From: Burkholderiales bacterium
GTDB lineage: Bacteria; Pseudomonadota; Gammaproteobacteria; Burkholderiales; SG8-39
Assembly (NCBI GenBank): GCA_027493935.1
Contig: JAOSJV010000011.1
Span: 256,811-320,810, forward strand
Length of the DNA stretch: 64,000 nt
Direction: 5' to 3'
The notes under the pieces were generated by a model. The model searched no databases, was not told where the DNA came from, and saw nothing but the letters and a program-made list of their open reading frames with translations. Below are positions 1-9,964 of this stretch, in pieces (position 1 is the stretch's first letter; each line of letters begins with the position of its first letter). A program made the translations under genes and the position numbers.

Positions 1-116
1 GCGTACTCGCCCGGGAGGATCTCGCGGAGCTCGAGAAAGGAAGGCCGCACCTCGTGCGCCGGGCACGCGAGCGGCCAGAGCAAGGCGAGCAGCACACCGG
101 CCGCACGCGCCCTCAT
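1..116 (-). CDS. HupE/UreJ-like membrane protein, N-terminal fragment
   Basis: Only the first 38 codons are in the window; the gene continues past the left edge. The start shows a short hydrophobic signal segment, then an Ala-His-Glu-Val-Arg-Pro motif and an LELRE stretch, the usual beginning of mature HupE/UreJ-type proteins found beside secreted parvulins. The ATG overlaps the stop of the upstream isomerase gene by 4 bases (ATGA), so the two are very likely translationally coupled. HupE/UreJ proteins are multi-pass membrane proteins, some linked to metal uptake; no substrate can be assigned here. The call rests on about 38 residues plus context. Confidence 0.6.
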   Translation of the reverse strand, partial: MRARAAGVLLALLWPLACPAHEVRPSFLELREILPGEY

Positions 117-1000
117 CGCGCCGCCTCCGGCGCGGCGCGCGCGATGCCAAGCGGCCCGACGAGCGGCTTCACGCGCTCTTCGATCACGACGTCGTACTTC
201 TCCAGCAGCGCGGCGAAGAAGCGCGCCTCGGCCTCGCGCTGCCGCTCTTCGCGCCAGTGCTCGAGCACCTGCGCCCGCACTTCGGCGAACTCGCGGCGCC
301 GCGCGGGCTCCGCGCGCGCGACGCGCACCAGGTGCACGCCGTATCCCGAGGCGATCGGGCCGTGCCACCCGCCCGGCGCCAGCGCGAACACCGCGCGCGC
401 GAAGTCCGGTCCGAACGCGCTCGCCACGGCGCCCTGATCGACGCCGGCAAACTCCGCGTCGAGGAGCAAGCGGTCGCCGAGCGCGGCCGGGTCGGGCGGC
501 GGCGCGGCCGACAGCGCGCCGAGCGCCGCACCGGCGTCCTTCGCGGCGTCCTTCCGGCGTTCGCGGCTGAAGTAGACGTGCGCGAACGTCACGCGCGCCG
601 CGGTCGCGTAGCGGTCCGGGTGCGCCGCGTGGAAGCGGCGCAGGTCGTCCTCGGTCGGCTCGGCGAGGCGCGCGGTGTCCTGGACCAGGAACTCGAGCTT
701 CTGCGCCAGGCGGCGCCGCACGATGGTGTCGTTCTCGTCGAGGCGCAGCTCGCGCGCCTCGCGCGCCAGGAGCTCCTCCTTCAGCAGGTTCGTCACCAGC
801 ATCCCGAGCTCATCGGGCGTCGGCTGGCGGCCCCACTGGCGCGCCCAGGTCTCGGTGAGCCACGTCACCTCGCCCGCGCCGATGCGCACCTCGCGCGCCG
901 CGGCGGCCGGGGCGGCGCGGTCGAGCGAGGCGTAGGCGCCGAAGAGCAGCGCCCCCGCGGCGAGGAAGTGAAGTAGCGGCTCCTTCAGCCAGCGTCTCAT
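113..1000 (-). CDS. Membrane-anchored parvulin-type peptidyl-prolyl isomerase
   Basis: 295 aa. Residues about 5-25 form an uncleaved-looking hydrophobic anchor (LLHFLAAGALLFGAYASL). A SurA/PpiD-like helical region follows, then a PpiC-type rotamase core that includes GGWHGPIASGYGVHLVRV at about residues 215-235. The family catalyses cis-trans isomerisation of prolyl bonds in periplasmic proteins. I chose the ATG at 1000 because an upstream ATG at 1039 would put a basic tail before the anchor. It is coupled by a 4-base overlap to the HupE/UreJ-like gene, a pairing common in proteobacteria. The client protein is unknown. Confidence 0.8.
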   Translation of the reverse strand: MRRWLKEPLLHFLAAGALLFGAYASLDRAAPAAAAREVRIGAGEVTWLTETWARQWGRQPTPDELGMLVTNLLKEELLAREARELRLDENDTIVRRRLAQKLEFLVQDTARLAEPTEDDLRRFHAAHPDRYATAARVTFAHVYFSRERRKDAAKDAGAALGALSAAPPPDPAALGDRLLLDAEFAGVDQGAVASAFGPDFARAVFALAPGGWHGPIASGYGVHLVRVARAEPARRREFAEVRAQVLEHWREERQREAEARFFAALLEKYDVVIEERVKPLVGPLGIARAAPEAAR

Positions 1001-1044
1001 CCCGGACCTTGTGGTGCCGAGTCGGTGTCGTCCAGCCACGTATG

Positions 1045-1422
1045 CTAACCGCTCGCGCGCTCGATCGCTGCGAGCAGCGCGCCCTTCTCGAACGGCTTGT
1101 AGAGCACGGCGACGGGCTCGAGCCGCGCGAGCTGCGCATCCACGTCCCGAGCATCGAGCGCCGTGATGAAGATCACGGGCAGGTCCCGGTTCGCGTCGGC
1201 GAGCGCCTGCTTCAACGCGATGCCGCTGATCCCGGGCAAGTCGACGTCGAGCACCAGACAGGCGTCGCGTTCGGGCATCCCGTGGGCGATCAGCGCCTCC
1301 ACCGAAGCGAACGTCGCCACGTCGAAGCCCGCCAGGCGGACCGCGCGCGCGAGCGCCCGGCGCAGCGACTCATCGTCGTCGACCAGCAGGACGCGACGCA
1401 ACCTGGACTTGATCTGGTGCAC
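1045..1422 (-). CDS. Stand-alone response-regulator receiver
   Basis: 125 aa, a single receiver domain with no output domain. The acidic pocket (VDDDES near residue 15), the phospho-acceptor Asp in LVLDVDLPG (about residue 59), the Thr in FITA and the conserved Lys in LYKPF are all visible, so it should be phosphorylatable. The sequence resembles the receiver of FixJ/NarL-type regulators. No histidine kinase is adjacent; the nearest genes are the divergent symporter and the parvulin. Such stand-alone receivers act as CheY-like or phosphorelay intermediates; the partner cannot be told from here. Confidence 0.85.
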   Translation of the reverse strand: MHQIKSRLRRVLLVDDDESLRRALARAVRLAGFDVATFASVEALIAHGMPERDACLVLDVDLPGISGIALKQALADANRDLPVIFITALDARDVDAQLARLEPVAVLYKPFEKGALLAAIERASG

Positions 1423-1534
1423 TGCGCGACTATCCGCCGCCGCCGCCGGCCGAGGAATAAGACCTTGGTGCTACGAGAGGCGCGGCTCCGGTCGCCGCGG
1501 GGGTCCGCAGAATCGGACTGTGGTGCTCGGGGCG

Positions 1535-1556
1535 GGGACCCCGGCCGAGGGGTCCC
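1535..1556. other. Inverted repeat upstream of the symporter gene
   Basis: GGGACCCC and GGGGTCCC form a perfect 8-bp stem around a 6-base loop in the 200-bp divergent gap between the receiver and symporter genes. A TAGAAT hexamer at 1595-1600 could be the symporter -10 box, though no good -35 is visible. The hairpin may be a regulator site or chance in GC-rich DNA. Confidence 0.3.
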
Positions 1557-1623
1557 GAGCGCCGGCCGCGGGCCGATCGCGGCGGCCTTTCCCGTAGAAT
1601 CGCGGGCGCTCACGGCCACCGCC

Positions 1624-3099
1624 ATGCTCGTCGCCTTCGTGCTCCTGTACCTTGCCGTCTCGGTCGGCATCGGCCTGTGGGCGGCACGGCGCGTCAAGAA
1701 CTCGAAGGACTTTCTCGTCGCCGGGCGCAGCCTGCCGCTATTCATGAGCGTCACGGTGGTGTTCGCGACCTGGTTCGGCGCCGAGACGGTGCTCGCGGTC
1801 TCGTCCACGTTCGTCAAGGAGGGCTTGCGCGGCATCGTGGCCGATCCGTTCGGTTTCTCGATGTGCCTGCTGTTCGTGGGGCTCTTTTTCGCCCGCGCGT
1901 TCTACCGCATGGACCTCCTCACGATCGGCGACTTCTACCGCAAGCGCTACGGTAGGCCAGTCGAGCTGGCCACCAGCCTCGCGATCACCGTGTCGTACCT
2001 CGGCTGGACCTCGGCGCAGATGGCCGCGCTCGGCGTCGTGTTCCACACGGTCTCCGGCGGCGCAATCACGATGCCGGCTGGCATCGCGCTCGGCGCAGGC
2101 TGCGTGCTCGTCTACACGCTGTTCGGCGGCATGTGGTCGGTGGCGTTCACCGACCTCTTCCAGTCGGTGGTCATCGTGCTCGGCCTGACCTACCTCGCCT
2201 TCCTGGTGGCCGACATGGCGGGCGGCCCGGGCGCGGTGATCGCGCACGCGGCCACCGCGGAGAAGCTCGATTTCTGGCCGAAGCTCGAGGCGCGCGACAT
2301 GCTCGCGTTCTTCGCCGCCTGGCTCACCGCGGCGGTCGGCTCGATCCCGCAGCAGGACATCTTCCAGCGCGTGACCGCGGCCAAGGACGAGCAGACCGCG
2401 GTGCGCGGCTCGATCATCGGCGGCGCGCTCTACTTCTGCTTCGCGTTCGTGCCGATCTTCCTCGGCTACTCGGCGCTGCTGATCGATCCGCAGATGGTCG
2501 CGCCGCTGCTCGCATCCGAAGGCACCGAGTTCCAGCTGATCCTGCCCAAGCTCATCCTCGAGCGCACGCCGCTCTTCGCGCAGGTGCTCTTCTTCGGCGC
2601 GCTGCTCTCGGCGATCCTGTCGACCGCGAGCGGCGCGCTGCTCGCGCCGACCGCGCTGTTCACCGAGAACGTGCTGCGCGCGCTGCGCCCCGGCATGGGC
2701 GACCGGCAGTTCCTGCTCACGCTGCGCCTGGTGCTGGTGATCTTCACGCTCGCGGTGATGCTGTTCGCGCTCGAGAGCGAGGCCACGATCTACCAGATGG
2801 TGCAGAACACCTACAAGGTGACGCTGGTGTCCTGCCTGGTGCCGCTCGCCGCGGGCATCTACTGGCAGCGCGCCACCGCGCAGGGCGCGCTGCTCTCGTT
2901 CGCCCTCGGGCTCGTGACCTGGACCGGCATGGAGCTCTTCGCCGCCGACTCGCCGTGGCCGGCGCAGCTCGTGGGCTTCGCGTTCGCGCTCGCCGGCATG
3001 TGGCTCGGCTCGATCGCGAGCCCGCCGCCGCATTTGCACCAGCCCACGCACCACGTACCGCACTCGGCTGCGCACCACCGGCCGCCGCGCGTCCGCTAG
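1624..3099 (+). CDS. Sodium:solute symporter family (SSS) permease
   Basis: 491 aa with about 13 hydrophobic segments, the size and pattern of PutP/PanF-type Na+-coupled symporters. The N-terminus (hydrophobic helix, then VKNSKDFLVAGRSLPL) and the SIPQQDIFQR motif near residue 240 are typical of the family, which couples inward Na+ flow to uptake of amino acids, sugars, vitamins or carboxylates across the inner membrane. Substrate is not deducible. The last about 25 residues are unusual: a short Pro/His-rich tail with about eight His. The start is the first ATG in front of the first helix. A solute-binding protein gene follows 65 bp downstream, but binding proteins of that type normally serve ABC transporters, so a shared function is doubtful. 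Confidence 0.85.
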   Translation: MLVAFVLLYLAVSVGIGLWAARRVKNSKDFLVAGRSLPLFMSVTVVFATWFGAETVLAVSSTFVKEGLRGIVADPFGFSMCLLFVGLFFARAFYRMDLLTIGDFYRKRYGRPVELATSLAITVSYLGWTSAQMAALGVVFHTVSGGAITMPAGIALGAGCVLVYTLFGGMWSVAFTDLFQSVVIVLGLTYLAFLVADMAGGPGAVIAHAATAEKLDFWPKLEARDMLAFFAAWLTAAVGSIPQQDIFQRVTAAKDEQTAVRGSIIGGALYFCFAFVPIFLGYSALLIDPQMVAPLLASEGTEFQLILPKLILERTPLFAQVLFFGALLSAILSTASGALLAPTALFTENVLRALRPGMGDRQFLLTLRLVLVIFTLAVMLFALESEATIYQMVQNTYKVTLVSCLVPLAAGIYWQRATAQGALLSFALGLVTWTGMELFAADSPWPAQLVGFAFALAGMWLGSIASPPPHLHQPTHHVPHSAAHHRPPRVR

Positions 3100-3164
3100 C
3101 GCCCGCCTGCGCCGGGCGCCGGGAGCGTATATCCTTCGCCGCTCGCACCCTCAAGGAGACCCCG

Positions 3165-4013
3165 ATGATCCGATTTGCCGCAGCCCTGCTCGTGCTGGCT
3201 GCCCCGGCGCTCGTCCACGCCCAGGCCGTCGACACGCTGAAGAAGGTCCGCGAAGCGAAGACGCTCGCCATCGCCTACCGCACCGACGCGTTGCCGTTCT
3301 CGCACCAGGACGCGAACAAGCAGCCGGCCGGCTACACCGTGGATCTGTGCAAGCGGATCGCGGCGAGCATCGAGCAGCAGCTCAAGACCAAGCTGCAGGT
3401 CAAGTGGGTGCCGGCGACCTCGCAGAACCGGATGGAGCTGGTACGCAAGGGCGAGGCGCACATGGAGTGCGGCGCGACCACCACGACACTCTCGCGCATG
3501 GAGACCGTCGACTTTTCGAGCCCGGTGTTCGTCGACTCGACCGGCCTGCTCGCGCGCAAGAGCGCGGGCGCGAAGTCGCTCGCGGGCCTGGCCGGCAAGA
3601 AGATCGCCGTCATCAGCGGCACCACCAACCAGAAGGCGCTCGAGCGCGAGGTGAAGCGGCAGCTGGTGAGCGCGACGATCGTCCCGGTGAAGAACCGCGA
3701 CGAGGGGATCGCCGCCCTCGAGGCGGGTACCGTCGACGCGTTCGCGGGCGACAAGATCCTGCTGCTCGGACTCGCGGGCAAGGTGAAGGACCCGTCGCTC
3801 TACGAGCTCCTGGCGGACGACCTCGCGCTGGAGCCCTACGCGATCGTGCTGCCGCGCAACGACTCCTCGTTCCGGCTCGCGGTGAACCGCGCGCTCGCGC
3901 AGATCTACCAGAGCCCGGCGATCGAGGAGATCTTCCGGCGCGCATTCGGTCCGGACGCCAAGCCCTCCCCGGGGCTGCTCGTGATGTACGGTCTCGGCGC
4001 GTTTCCCGAGTAA
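3165..4013 (+). CDS. Periplasmic amino-acid-type solute-binding protein (family 3)
   Basis: 282 aa. A cleavable signal peptide ends near residue 19 (VHAQ). The mature part is a bacterial extracellular solute-binding protein family 3 fold: LAIAYRTDALPFS, then GYTVDLCKRIA, CGATTTTLSRMETVDFSSPVF and a second-lobe AGKKIAVISGTT. Family members capture polar amino acids or opines and deliver them to ABC permeases. A strong ribosome-binding site (AAGGAGA, 3153-3159) sets the ATG. No permease or ATPase genes are adjacent, so this is an orphan binding protein. Ligand unknown. Confidence 0.85.
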   Translation: MIRFAAALLVLAAPALVHAQAVDTLKKVREAKTLAIAYRTDALPFSHQDANKQPAGYTVDLCKRIAASIEQQLKTKLQVKWVPATSQNRMELVRKGEAHMECGATTTTLSRMETVDFSSPVFVDSTGLLARKSAGAKSLAGLAGKKIAVISGTTNQKALEREVKRQLVSATIVPVKNRDEGIAALEAGTVDAFAGDKILLLGLAGKVKDPSLYELLADDLALEPYAIVLPRNDSSFRLAVNRALAQIYQSPAIEEIFRRAFGPDAKPSPGLLVMYGLGAFPE

Positions 4014-4127
4014 TCACGGGCGCCAACCCGGCGCGCGCGCCGGCGCCCGGCGCGTCTGCGCCCGCGCGGCGCCCGCGGGCGCGCGGCATCGGCCGGGCGC
4101 CGTGGGCAGGATGAGTCGGTGACGCGC

Positions 4128-7100
4128 ATGAGCCGCACGCCCCGACGCCTCGCCGCCGCTGTCGGCGCCCTGTTGGCGCTCGCGCTCCTCGGCGCCGCGC
4201 TGCTCGCCATGGTCGAGCTGAGAATTCCGGCAGATCCGTGGCGCGCGCGCATCGCGGCGGCGCTCGCCGACGCGCTGGGCTGTCGCGTCGCGCTCGTCGG
4301 ACGGCTCGTCCTGCTCAGTGGCCCGCGTCCCGGCGTCGACGCCGCGAGCGTCAGCGTGTACGAATGCCCTGCCGCCGACGGCGCGCGAGTGGCGCTGGAA
4401 GGCGTCACGGTTCGCGCGCGGTTGTGGCCGCTCCTGCGCGGCGAGGCGCGCGGCGTCGAGGCGTCCGCGCAACGCGCCGAGGTCGCGGTGCCGAGGCAGC
4501 TCCGCGCACGGCCGGCCGCGCCGCACGCGGCGCGCAGCGGGCCCGTCATCGACGTCGCGCACGTGCGGATCGCGTCGCTCACCGCCTCGCTGCCGCGCGC
4601 CGACGATGCGCCGCTTCGCATCGCGATCGACGCCCTCGAGGCGAGCGCCCCGGCGGACGCGCCCACGGCCGTCGACGCCCGCGGGACGTTCCGCGCGGAA
4701 CCCTGGCGGATCGCGCTGACCGGGCCCCCGCTCGGCGCACTGCGCGACGGCACTGCCGAGACCCGCATCCAGGCAACGGCGTCGTACGCCGGCGCCGAGC
4801 TCGAAGCGCGCGGCGCCGTGCGGCGCAATCCGCTCGCCGTCGACGCGGACGTCTCCTTGCGCACCCCAGCGGCTGAGCGTCTCGTCACGGCGCTGGGCGG
4901 ATCGGCGGCACCGCTCGGCGCGCTCGCGTTGCGCGCGGGGATCGCCTGGTCGGGGCGGCGCGCGGCGCTCACCGCGCTCGAGCTCGCGTCCGAAGCGATC
5001 GCCCTCAAGGGTTCGGCGCGCATCGACTGGGCCGGCGAGCGGCCCGCGCTCGACGTCGACGCGCAGGCGTCGAGGCTCGACGCCGCCGCCCTCGCACGTT
5101 GGCAAGCCGCACCCGACGATGCCCCGCGCCCGCTGGCGGCGACGATCGAGCGCGTCGCCGCGGCGTTGAACCGCGCCGACGTGAAACTCGAGCTCGCGAT
5201 CGGCACGGTCGAGAACGGGCCGGTCGCGGCCCGGGATCTCGCGCTCGCCGCGCGGCTCTCCGGCGGACGGCTCGTTGCGGCCGGCAGCGGCGTGGTCGAC
5301 GCCGCGCCGGGCGAGCTGCGCGTCGAGCTCGATGCTCGCGGTCCGCTCGCGGTGGACGCGCAGGCGACGGTGAAGCGCCTGCCGCGCGAGACGCTCGGCC
5401 GCGCCGAGGGGGTGGCAGCGCTCGATCCGCGCGTCGGCGCGCTCACCGCCACGCTGCGCGCGCGCGGTCCGGACGCCGCGCGGCTGCTGCGCAACGCGCA
5501 GACGCGCCTCGTCGCGACCGATCTGCGGCTCGCACTGCCGATCGCCGGCGAGCGCATCGAGGCGCGGCTGCGCACCGCCGAGCTCGACGCGCGCGCGCAG
5601 CGCTCGCTGCGCGCGAAAGCCGCCGGAACGCTGGGCGGCCAACCGGTCACGCTCGATGTGCGCGGCGCCAGCGTCGCGGCGCTGGTCGACGGCAAGCCCT
5701 GGCCGGTCCGGGTGCGCGTGCGTCTGGCGGATGCACGGCTGGACGCCCGCGGCGAGATCGCGACGGAGTCGGGCGAGCGGCACGCCCGTCTCGCGGTCGA
5801 TTTCGCCGCCACGCGCCTCGACCGGTTGACGGCGCTGCTGCCGCGCGCGCCGCTGCCCGCGTTGCCCGCGGCGCTGCGCGGCGGCGTCGACATCGGCGGC
5901 GAAGCCTGGCACGTGGCGGCAGACTCGCTCGCGGTCGGCGGCTCGCGCGGCGAGGGCGCGGTCCGTAGCGCGCGCAAGATCGCGGCAGGCCCCGCGCCGC
6001 TCCGGATCTCGCTCGCGCTCGCCAACCTCGACGCGGACGAGCTCGTCGCGAGTCTTCCGGCGCGCGCCGCTCCGGCGCCCGGCGCCGCACGGGCGCGCCC
6101 GCCGGCCGATCTCGACCTCGCGCTCGACGCCCGGCGCGCGACCGCGCGCGGAATCGCGCTCGATGCGCTGTCCCTCAGGAGCGGCATGCGCGGCGGACGC
6201 ATCACGGCCGCGCCGTTCGCCTTCGGCGCGAGCGGCGCAAGGGTCGAGGGCGCGCTCGACGCCGACCTCTCGGACGAGATACCGCGCTACGGACTGAAGG
6301 CCACGGCGACTGCCCTCGACGTCGCCCGGCTCGCCGCCCCCTGGCGGAGCGGAGAATCGCGCTGCACGCCGGCCGGCTTTCGGCGGCGGGCGAGACGCGC
6401 GGGAGGGACGTGAAAGCGCTGCTCGAGAGCGCCGCGTTCGCGGTCGACGTCTCGGATGCCGCGCTCGCATTGCCCGAAGACAGCGTGATCGGCGCCGGGG
6501 CGCGCATCGCATTCGCCGGACGCGTCGCGACCCGCGCGGGCGCCGCGGTGAGCGTCGAGGTCAAGGGCGATGCGCAGGGCACGCCGCTCGCGCTCTCCGG
6601 ACACTTCGCGCCGCTCGCAAACTTGCTCGCCGGGTCCGACAGCCAGCCGGTCGACCTCGCGCTCGCCCTGGGCGACACGCGGTTCGAGGCCGCGGGCACG
6701 GTGTCGGCGCGCGGCGGCCGCGAGCACTTCGAAGGCCGCGCCCGGCTCGCCGGACCGTCGGTCGCCACGCTCGAGCGCGTGATCAACGCCAACCTGCCGG
6801 ACCTGCCGGCCTATGCCGCCTCGGCGTCGGTGAGGACGGACGCCGCCCGAGTCGAACTGGACGATTTCACGCTGCGACTGGGCGAGAGCACGCTCGCCGG
6901 CCGGCTCGTCTGGCGTCGGGTGGACGAGCGCGGCCGTCTCGAGGGCCGCCTGAGCGGGAAGCGCGTGCGGCTCGAGGACCTCGCCGTCGGGCGCGCGCTC
7001 GCTGCACCCGCGGGTTCCGCGCACGAGGCGACGCTTTCGCTCGACGTGAAGGCGCTCGAGCGCGACGCCACGCGGCTCGCCCGGTTCGTGCGCGCGTTCG

Positions 7101-7918
7101 ACGCGGACCTCGCGGTGGCGCTCGAGGACGTCACCTCGGCGGGCGCGGCGGTCGGCCGGGCGTCCGCAGCGCTGCGCATGGATGGCGGCCGACTCACCCT
7201 GGCGCCGTTCGCGCTCGAGCTCGCGGCGAGCGGCGGTACGGTGCGCGCCGAGCTCGCGATCGATGCGCGCGGCGCGGCGCCGCACTATCGCGTCGAGGTC
7301 GACGCCGAGCGCCTCGAGTACGGCCCGTTCGCGCGCGCGGCCGATCCGAAGAGCGCCAATGCCGGGACGCTCGACCTGAGCATGCGCCTCACCTCCCGCG
7401 GCACGCCGACCGAGCTGATGCGGCGAGCAAGCGGCGCAGTCGATGCGCTGGTCGTACCGCGCGGCCGGGTGAGCGCGAGCCTCTTCGATCTGTGGAGCGC
7501 GGGGCTACTGCAGAACATCTGGACCCGCCTCGATCCGGGTGCCGAATCGCGCCTGAACTGCGCGGTCGGCAGCTTCGACCTCGCCGAGGGCGTGTTGAAG
7601 AGCCGCCTGGTGCTGCTCGACACCACGCGCGTGCGGGTGGTCGGCGAGCTCGAGGCCGACTTCGGCACGCGCAAGCTCGGCGGGCGTCTCGCGCCGCGCG
7701 CGAAGCAGCCTGAGCTCTTCAATCCGGCGCCGTCGGTGCGGGTCGGCGGCACGTTCGAGCGGCCGACGGTCCTGCCCTCGCCCGAGGCGCTGGTGATCGG
7801 GGCGCTGCGCCTGTACGGCTTCGCCTACGCGTACGCGCTCGACTGGCTCACCACCAAGAACCTGCCGGCGGACGGTACGCCCGACTGCGAGGCAGCGTAC
7901 CGGCGCGTGCGGCGCTGA
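4128..7918 (+). CDS. Large AsmA-like protein (apparent frameshift near 6355)
   Basis: About 1263 aa if the two frames are joined. One N-terminal transmembrane helix is followed by a very long beta-rich, repetitive region and an AsmA-type C-terminal region ending near LVLLDTTRVRVVGELEADFG. AsmA/TamB/YhdP-like proteins bridge the inner and outer membranes and move or regulate phospholipids. The frame is open from 4119 to 6413 and continues in another frame to 7918; near 6355 one missing base restores a continuous reading (GEIALHAGRLSAAGE). I take the ATG at 4128, directly before the basic residues and helix; a GTG at 4119 is possible. Family firm, exact subfamily (YhdP-like or other) unsure. 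Confidence 0.75.
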
Positions 7919-8011
7919 CCGCGCGGGGCTCCGAAGCGGGCCGGGGCGTGCGCGACGCACGGAGGCGTGCTTCAATAGCTCCACGCGACTGAGCTGCGGC
8001 GGAGGTGCCTG

Positions 8012-8533
8012 ATGAGCGCGCGATCTCGCCCGACGGACCGCCTCGAGGCGATTCGCACCGACCTCACGAAGCTCGCCGTCGACGCGATCGTGAACGCGGC
8101 CAACACCTCGCTGCTCGGCGGCGGCGGCGTGGACGGCGCGATCCATCGCGCCGCAGGGCCCGCGCTCCTCGCCGAGTGCCGCACGCTCGGCGGCTGCGCG
8201 ACCGGCGACGCGAAGATCACCAAGGGCTACCGGCTGCCGGCGAAGCACGTCATCCACGCGGTCGGGCCGGTGTGGCACGGCGGAAAGAAGGGCGAGCCGG
8301 AGCTCCTCGCCTCCTGCTACCGCAAGAGCCTCGCGCTTGCGGCAAAGCACGGCTTGAGGACGATCGCCTTCCCCGCGATCAGCTGCGGCGCGTACGGCTA
8401 TCCGTTGGACGAGGCGGCGCGCATCGCGGTGCGCGAGTGCCGCGCGTTCCTCGAGGCGCATCCCGACTTCGAGCAAATCACGTTCGCGCTGTTCGATGTG
8501 GAAGCGTTGCAGGTGTATCGCCGACTGCTCTAG
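8012..8533 (+). CDS. ymdB: Macro-domain O-acetyl-ADP-ribose deacetylase
   Basis: 173 aa, a complete macro domain. Diagnostic segments: [22 protein letters not shown] (ligand Asn and Gly-rich loop, about residues 25-47), [24 protein letters not shown] and [14 protein letters not shown]. The family hydrolyses O-acetyl-ADP-ribose and can remove ADP-ribose from modified targets; E. coli YmdB also modulates RNase III. A GGAGGTG ribosome-binding site precedes the ATG. It lies alone between an AsmA-like gene and the VanZ-family gene, without an obvious operon partner such as a sirtuin or DarT toxin. Confidence 0.88.
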   Translation: MSARSRPTDRLEAIRTDLTKLAVDAIVNAANTSLLGGGGVDGAIHRAAGPALLAECRTLGGCATGDAKITKGYRLPAKHVIHAVGPVWHGGKKGEPELLASCYRKSLALAAKHGLRTIAFPAISCGAYGYPLDEAARIAVRECRAFLEAHPDFEQITFALFDVEALQVYRRLL

Positions 8534-8607
8534 CGGACCGCTCCGCTCGTTGCTCCGGCGAGAGCCGGAGCCCTGACTTTCGCCTCGAGCCTGCTCATGG
8601 GCTTGCT

Positions 8608-8735
8608 GGATCCCCGCTTTCGTGGGGATGACGGCGGGGCTTTCGTGGGAATGGCGGCGGGCTTTCGCGGGGATGACCGCTCGCTCGCCGTTGCCGGTGT
8701 TTTTCCGCGCTCGGTTCCGCGGGGATGATGATCGC
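8608..8735. repeat. REP-like repeat patch (three to four imperfect copies)
   Basis: In the 250-bp gap between the macro-domain and VanZ genes, a unit of the form GCTTTCGTGGGGATGACGG recurs at about 8616, 8638 and 8663, with a degenerate half copy (CCGCGGGGATGATG) near 8717. The first copy is palindromic (ATCCCCGCTTTCGTGGGGAT). Short GC-rich palindromes of this type are dispersed between genes in many proteobacteria (REP/BIME class). No transposase is nearby. Confidence 0.55.
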
Positions 8736-8783
8736 TTCCGCGCTTCGTGGGCCGCGCAGCCGTATGCGACAATCGAGCGCGCA

Positions 8784-9879
8784 ATGCGGCCCGACGCGCG
8801 ACCCTCGCACCTGGCGCGGTACTTCTTCGTCGCATACGCGCTGCTGGTGGTCCTCGCCAGCCTGACGCCGTTCTCGGGGTGGCGCGACGACGGCACCGGC
8901 ATGCTCGCGTTTCTGGCCGCGCCGCTGCCGCCCTACATCACCGGCTTCGATCTCGCCGCCAACGTGGTGGCCTACGGTCCGGTCGGGTTCCTCGGCGCGC
9001 TCGCCGTGATGCCGCGGCTGCGCGGCGCCAGCGCGTGGCTCGCGGCGACCCTGTTCGGCGCCGCGCTCGCGCTCACGATGGAGTCGCTGCAGTTCTACCT
9101 GCCCGACCGCATCGAGTCGAACGTCGATCTCGCCGCCAACGCGCTCGGCGCCGCGCTCGGTGCGCTCGGCGGGCTGTGGACCGCGCGCTGGCTCGCACGC
9201 CACGGCGGGCTCTACGCGCTGCGCGACGAGCTCTTTCACGCCGGGCGCCAGACCGATCTCGGCCTGGTGATGCTCGGCCTGTGGCTGTTCACGCAGCTCA
9301 ACCCGGAAACGCTGCTGTTCGGCAACGGCGACCTGCGCGATCTCTTCGAGTCGCTGCCCTCGACGCTGCATCCGGCCGAGCTCTTCGTGCGCATCGAGGG
9401 CGCCGTCGCCGCCGCGAATCTGGTCGCCGTGGCGCTGCTGGCCGCCGCGCTGGTGCGCGGCCGCACGCGGCGCCTGGCGGTGCTCGTCGGCGTGCTCGCG
9501 GCGGCGCTCGCGGTCCGCTCGGCGGCGTTCGCGGTGCTGTTCCGGCCGTCCGACATGTTCGCGTGGTTCACGCCCGGTGCGGCCTACGGCCTGGCGATCG
9601 GCGCGGCGCTCGCGCTTCCGGGCACGCTCCTCTCGCGCCGCACCGCGATCGCGCTCGCCGGCGTGCTGCTGATGGCCGCGACCGTGCTCGTGAACGTCGC
9701 GCCCGGAGAATCCTTACCTGGCGCACTCGCTGCAGGTCTGGCGGCAGGGGCACTTCCTGAACTTCAACGGCCTAACCCGTCTCGTATCGACGCTGTGGCC
9801 GTTCGCGGCGCTCGTGTATCTCCTGCTCGCCAGCGGGCGCCGCGAGGGTGCGGCGCGGGACGGCGCCGGGCGAGGGTGA
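8784..9879 (+). CDS. VanZ-family membrane protein (apparent frameshift near 9705)
   Basis: About 364 aa after joining frames. Seven or more hydrophobic segments are visible. The N-terminal half holds the VanZ-like region: a helix with VVLASLTPFSGW, DLAANVVAYGPVGFLGAL, then TMESLQFYLPDR and SNVDLAANALGAALG. VanZ-like proteins are poorly understood inner-membrane proteins; the founding member gives low-level teicoplanin resistance. An extra G near 9705 shifts the frame; in the other frame the protein continues with a plausible final helix (LWPFAALVYLLLASGRR) and stops at 9879. Function in this host is unknown. Confidence 0.7.
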
Positions 9880-9964
9880 CCGGCGGCCCGGAGTGCGCAG
9901 CAATGCGCGCCCGGCTGTATGTCACGGTTGGTCCGGAGCGCCGGCTTCGCCAGAATGGATCGTG

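Noticed and set aside
1624..4013. Symporter and binding protein as one TRAP- or ABC-type system
   Set aside because: Family 3 binding proteins pair with ABC permeases, not SSS symporters, and no TRAP DctQ/M genes are present; adjacency alone is not enough.
3905..6205. 766-codon minus-strand frame rich in Ser/Arg/Ala
   Set aside because: Antisense to the AsmA-like gene; no domain and a composition typical of shadow frames.
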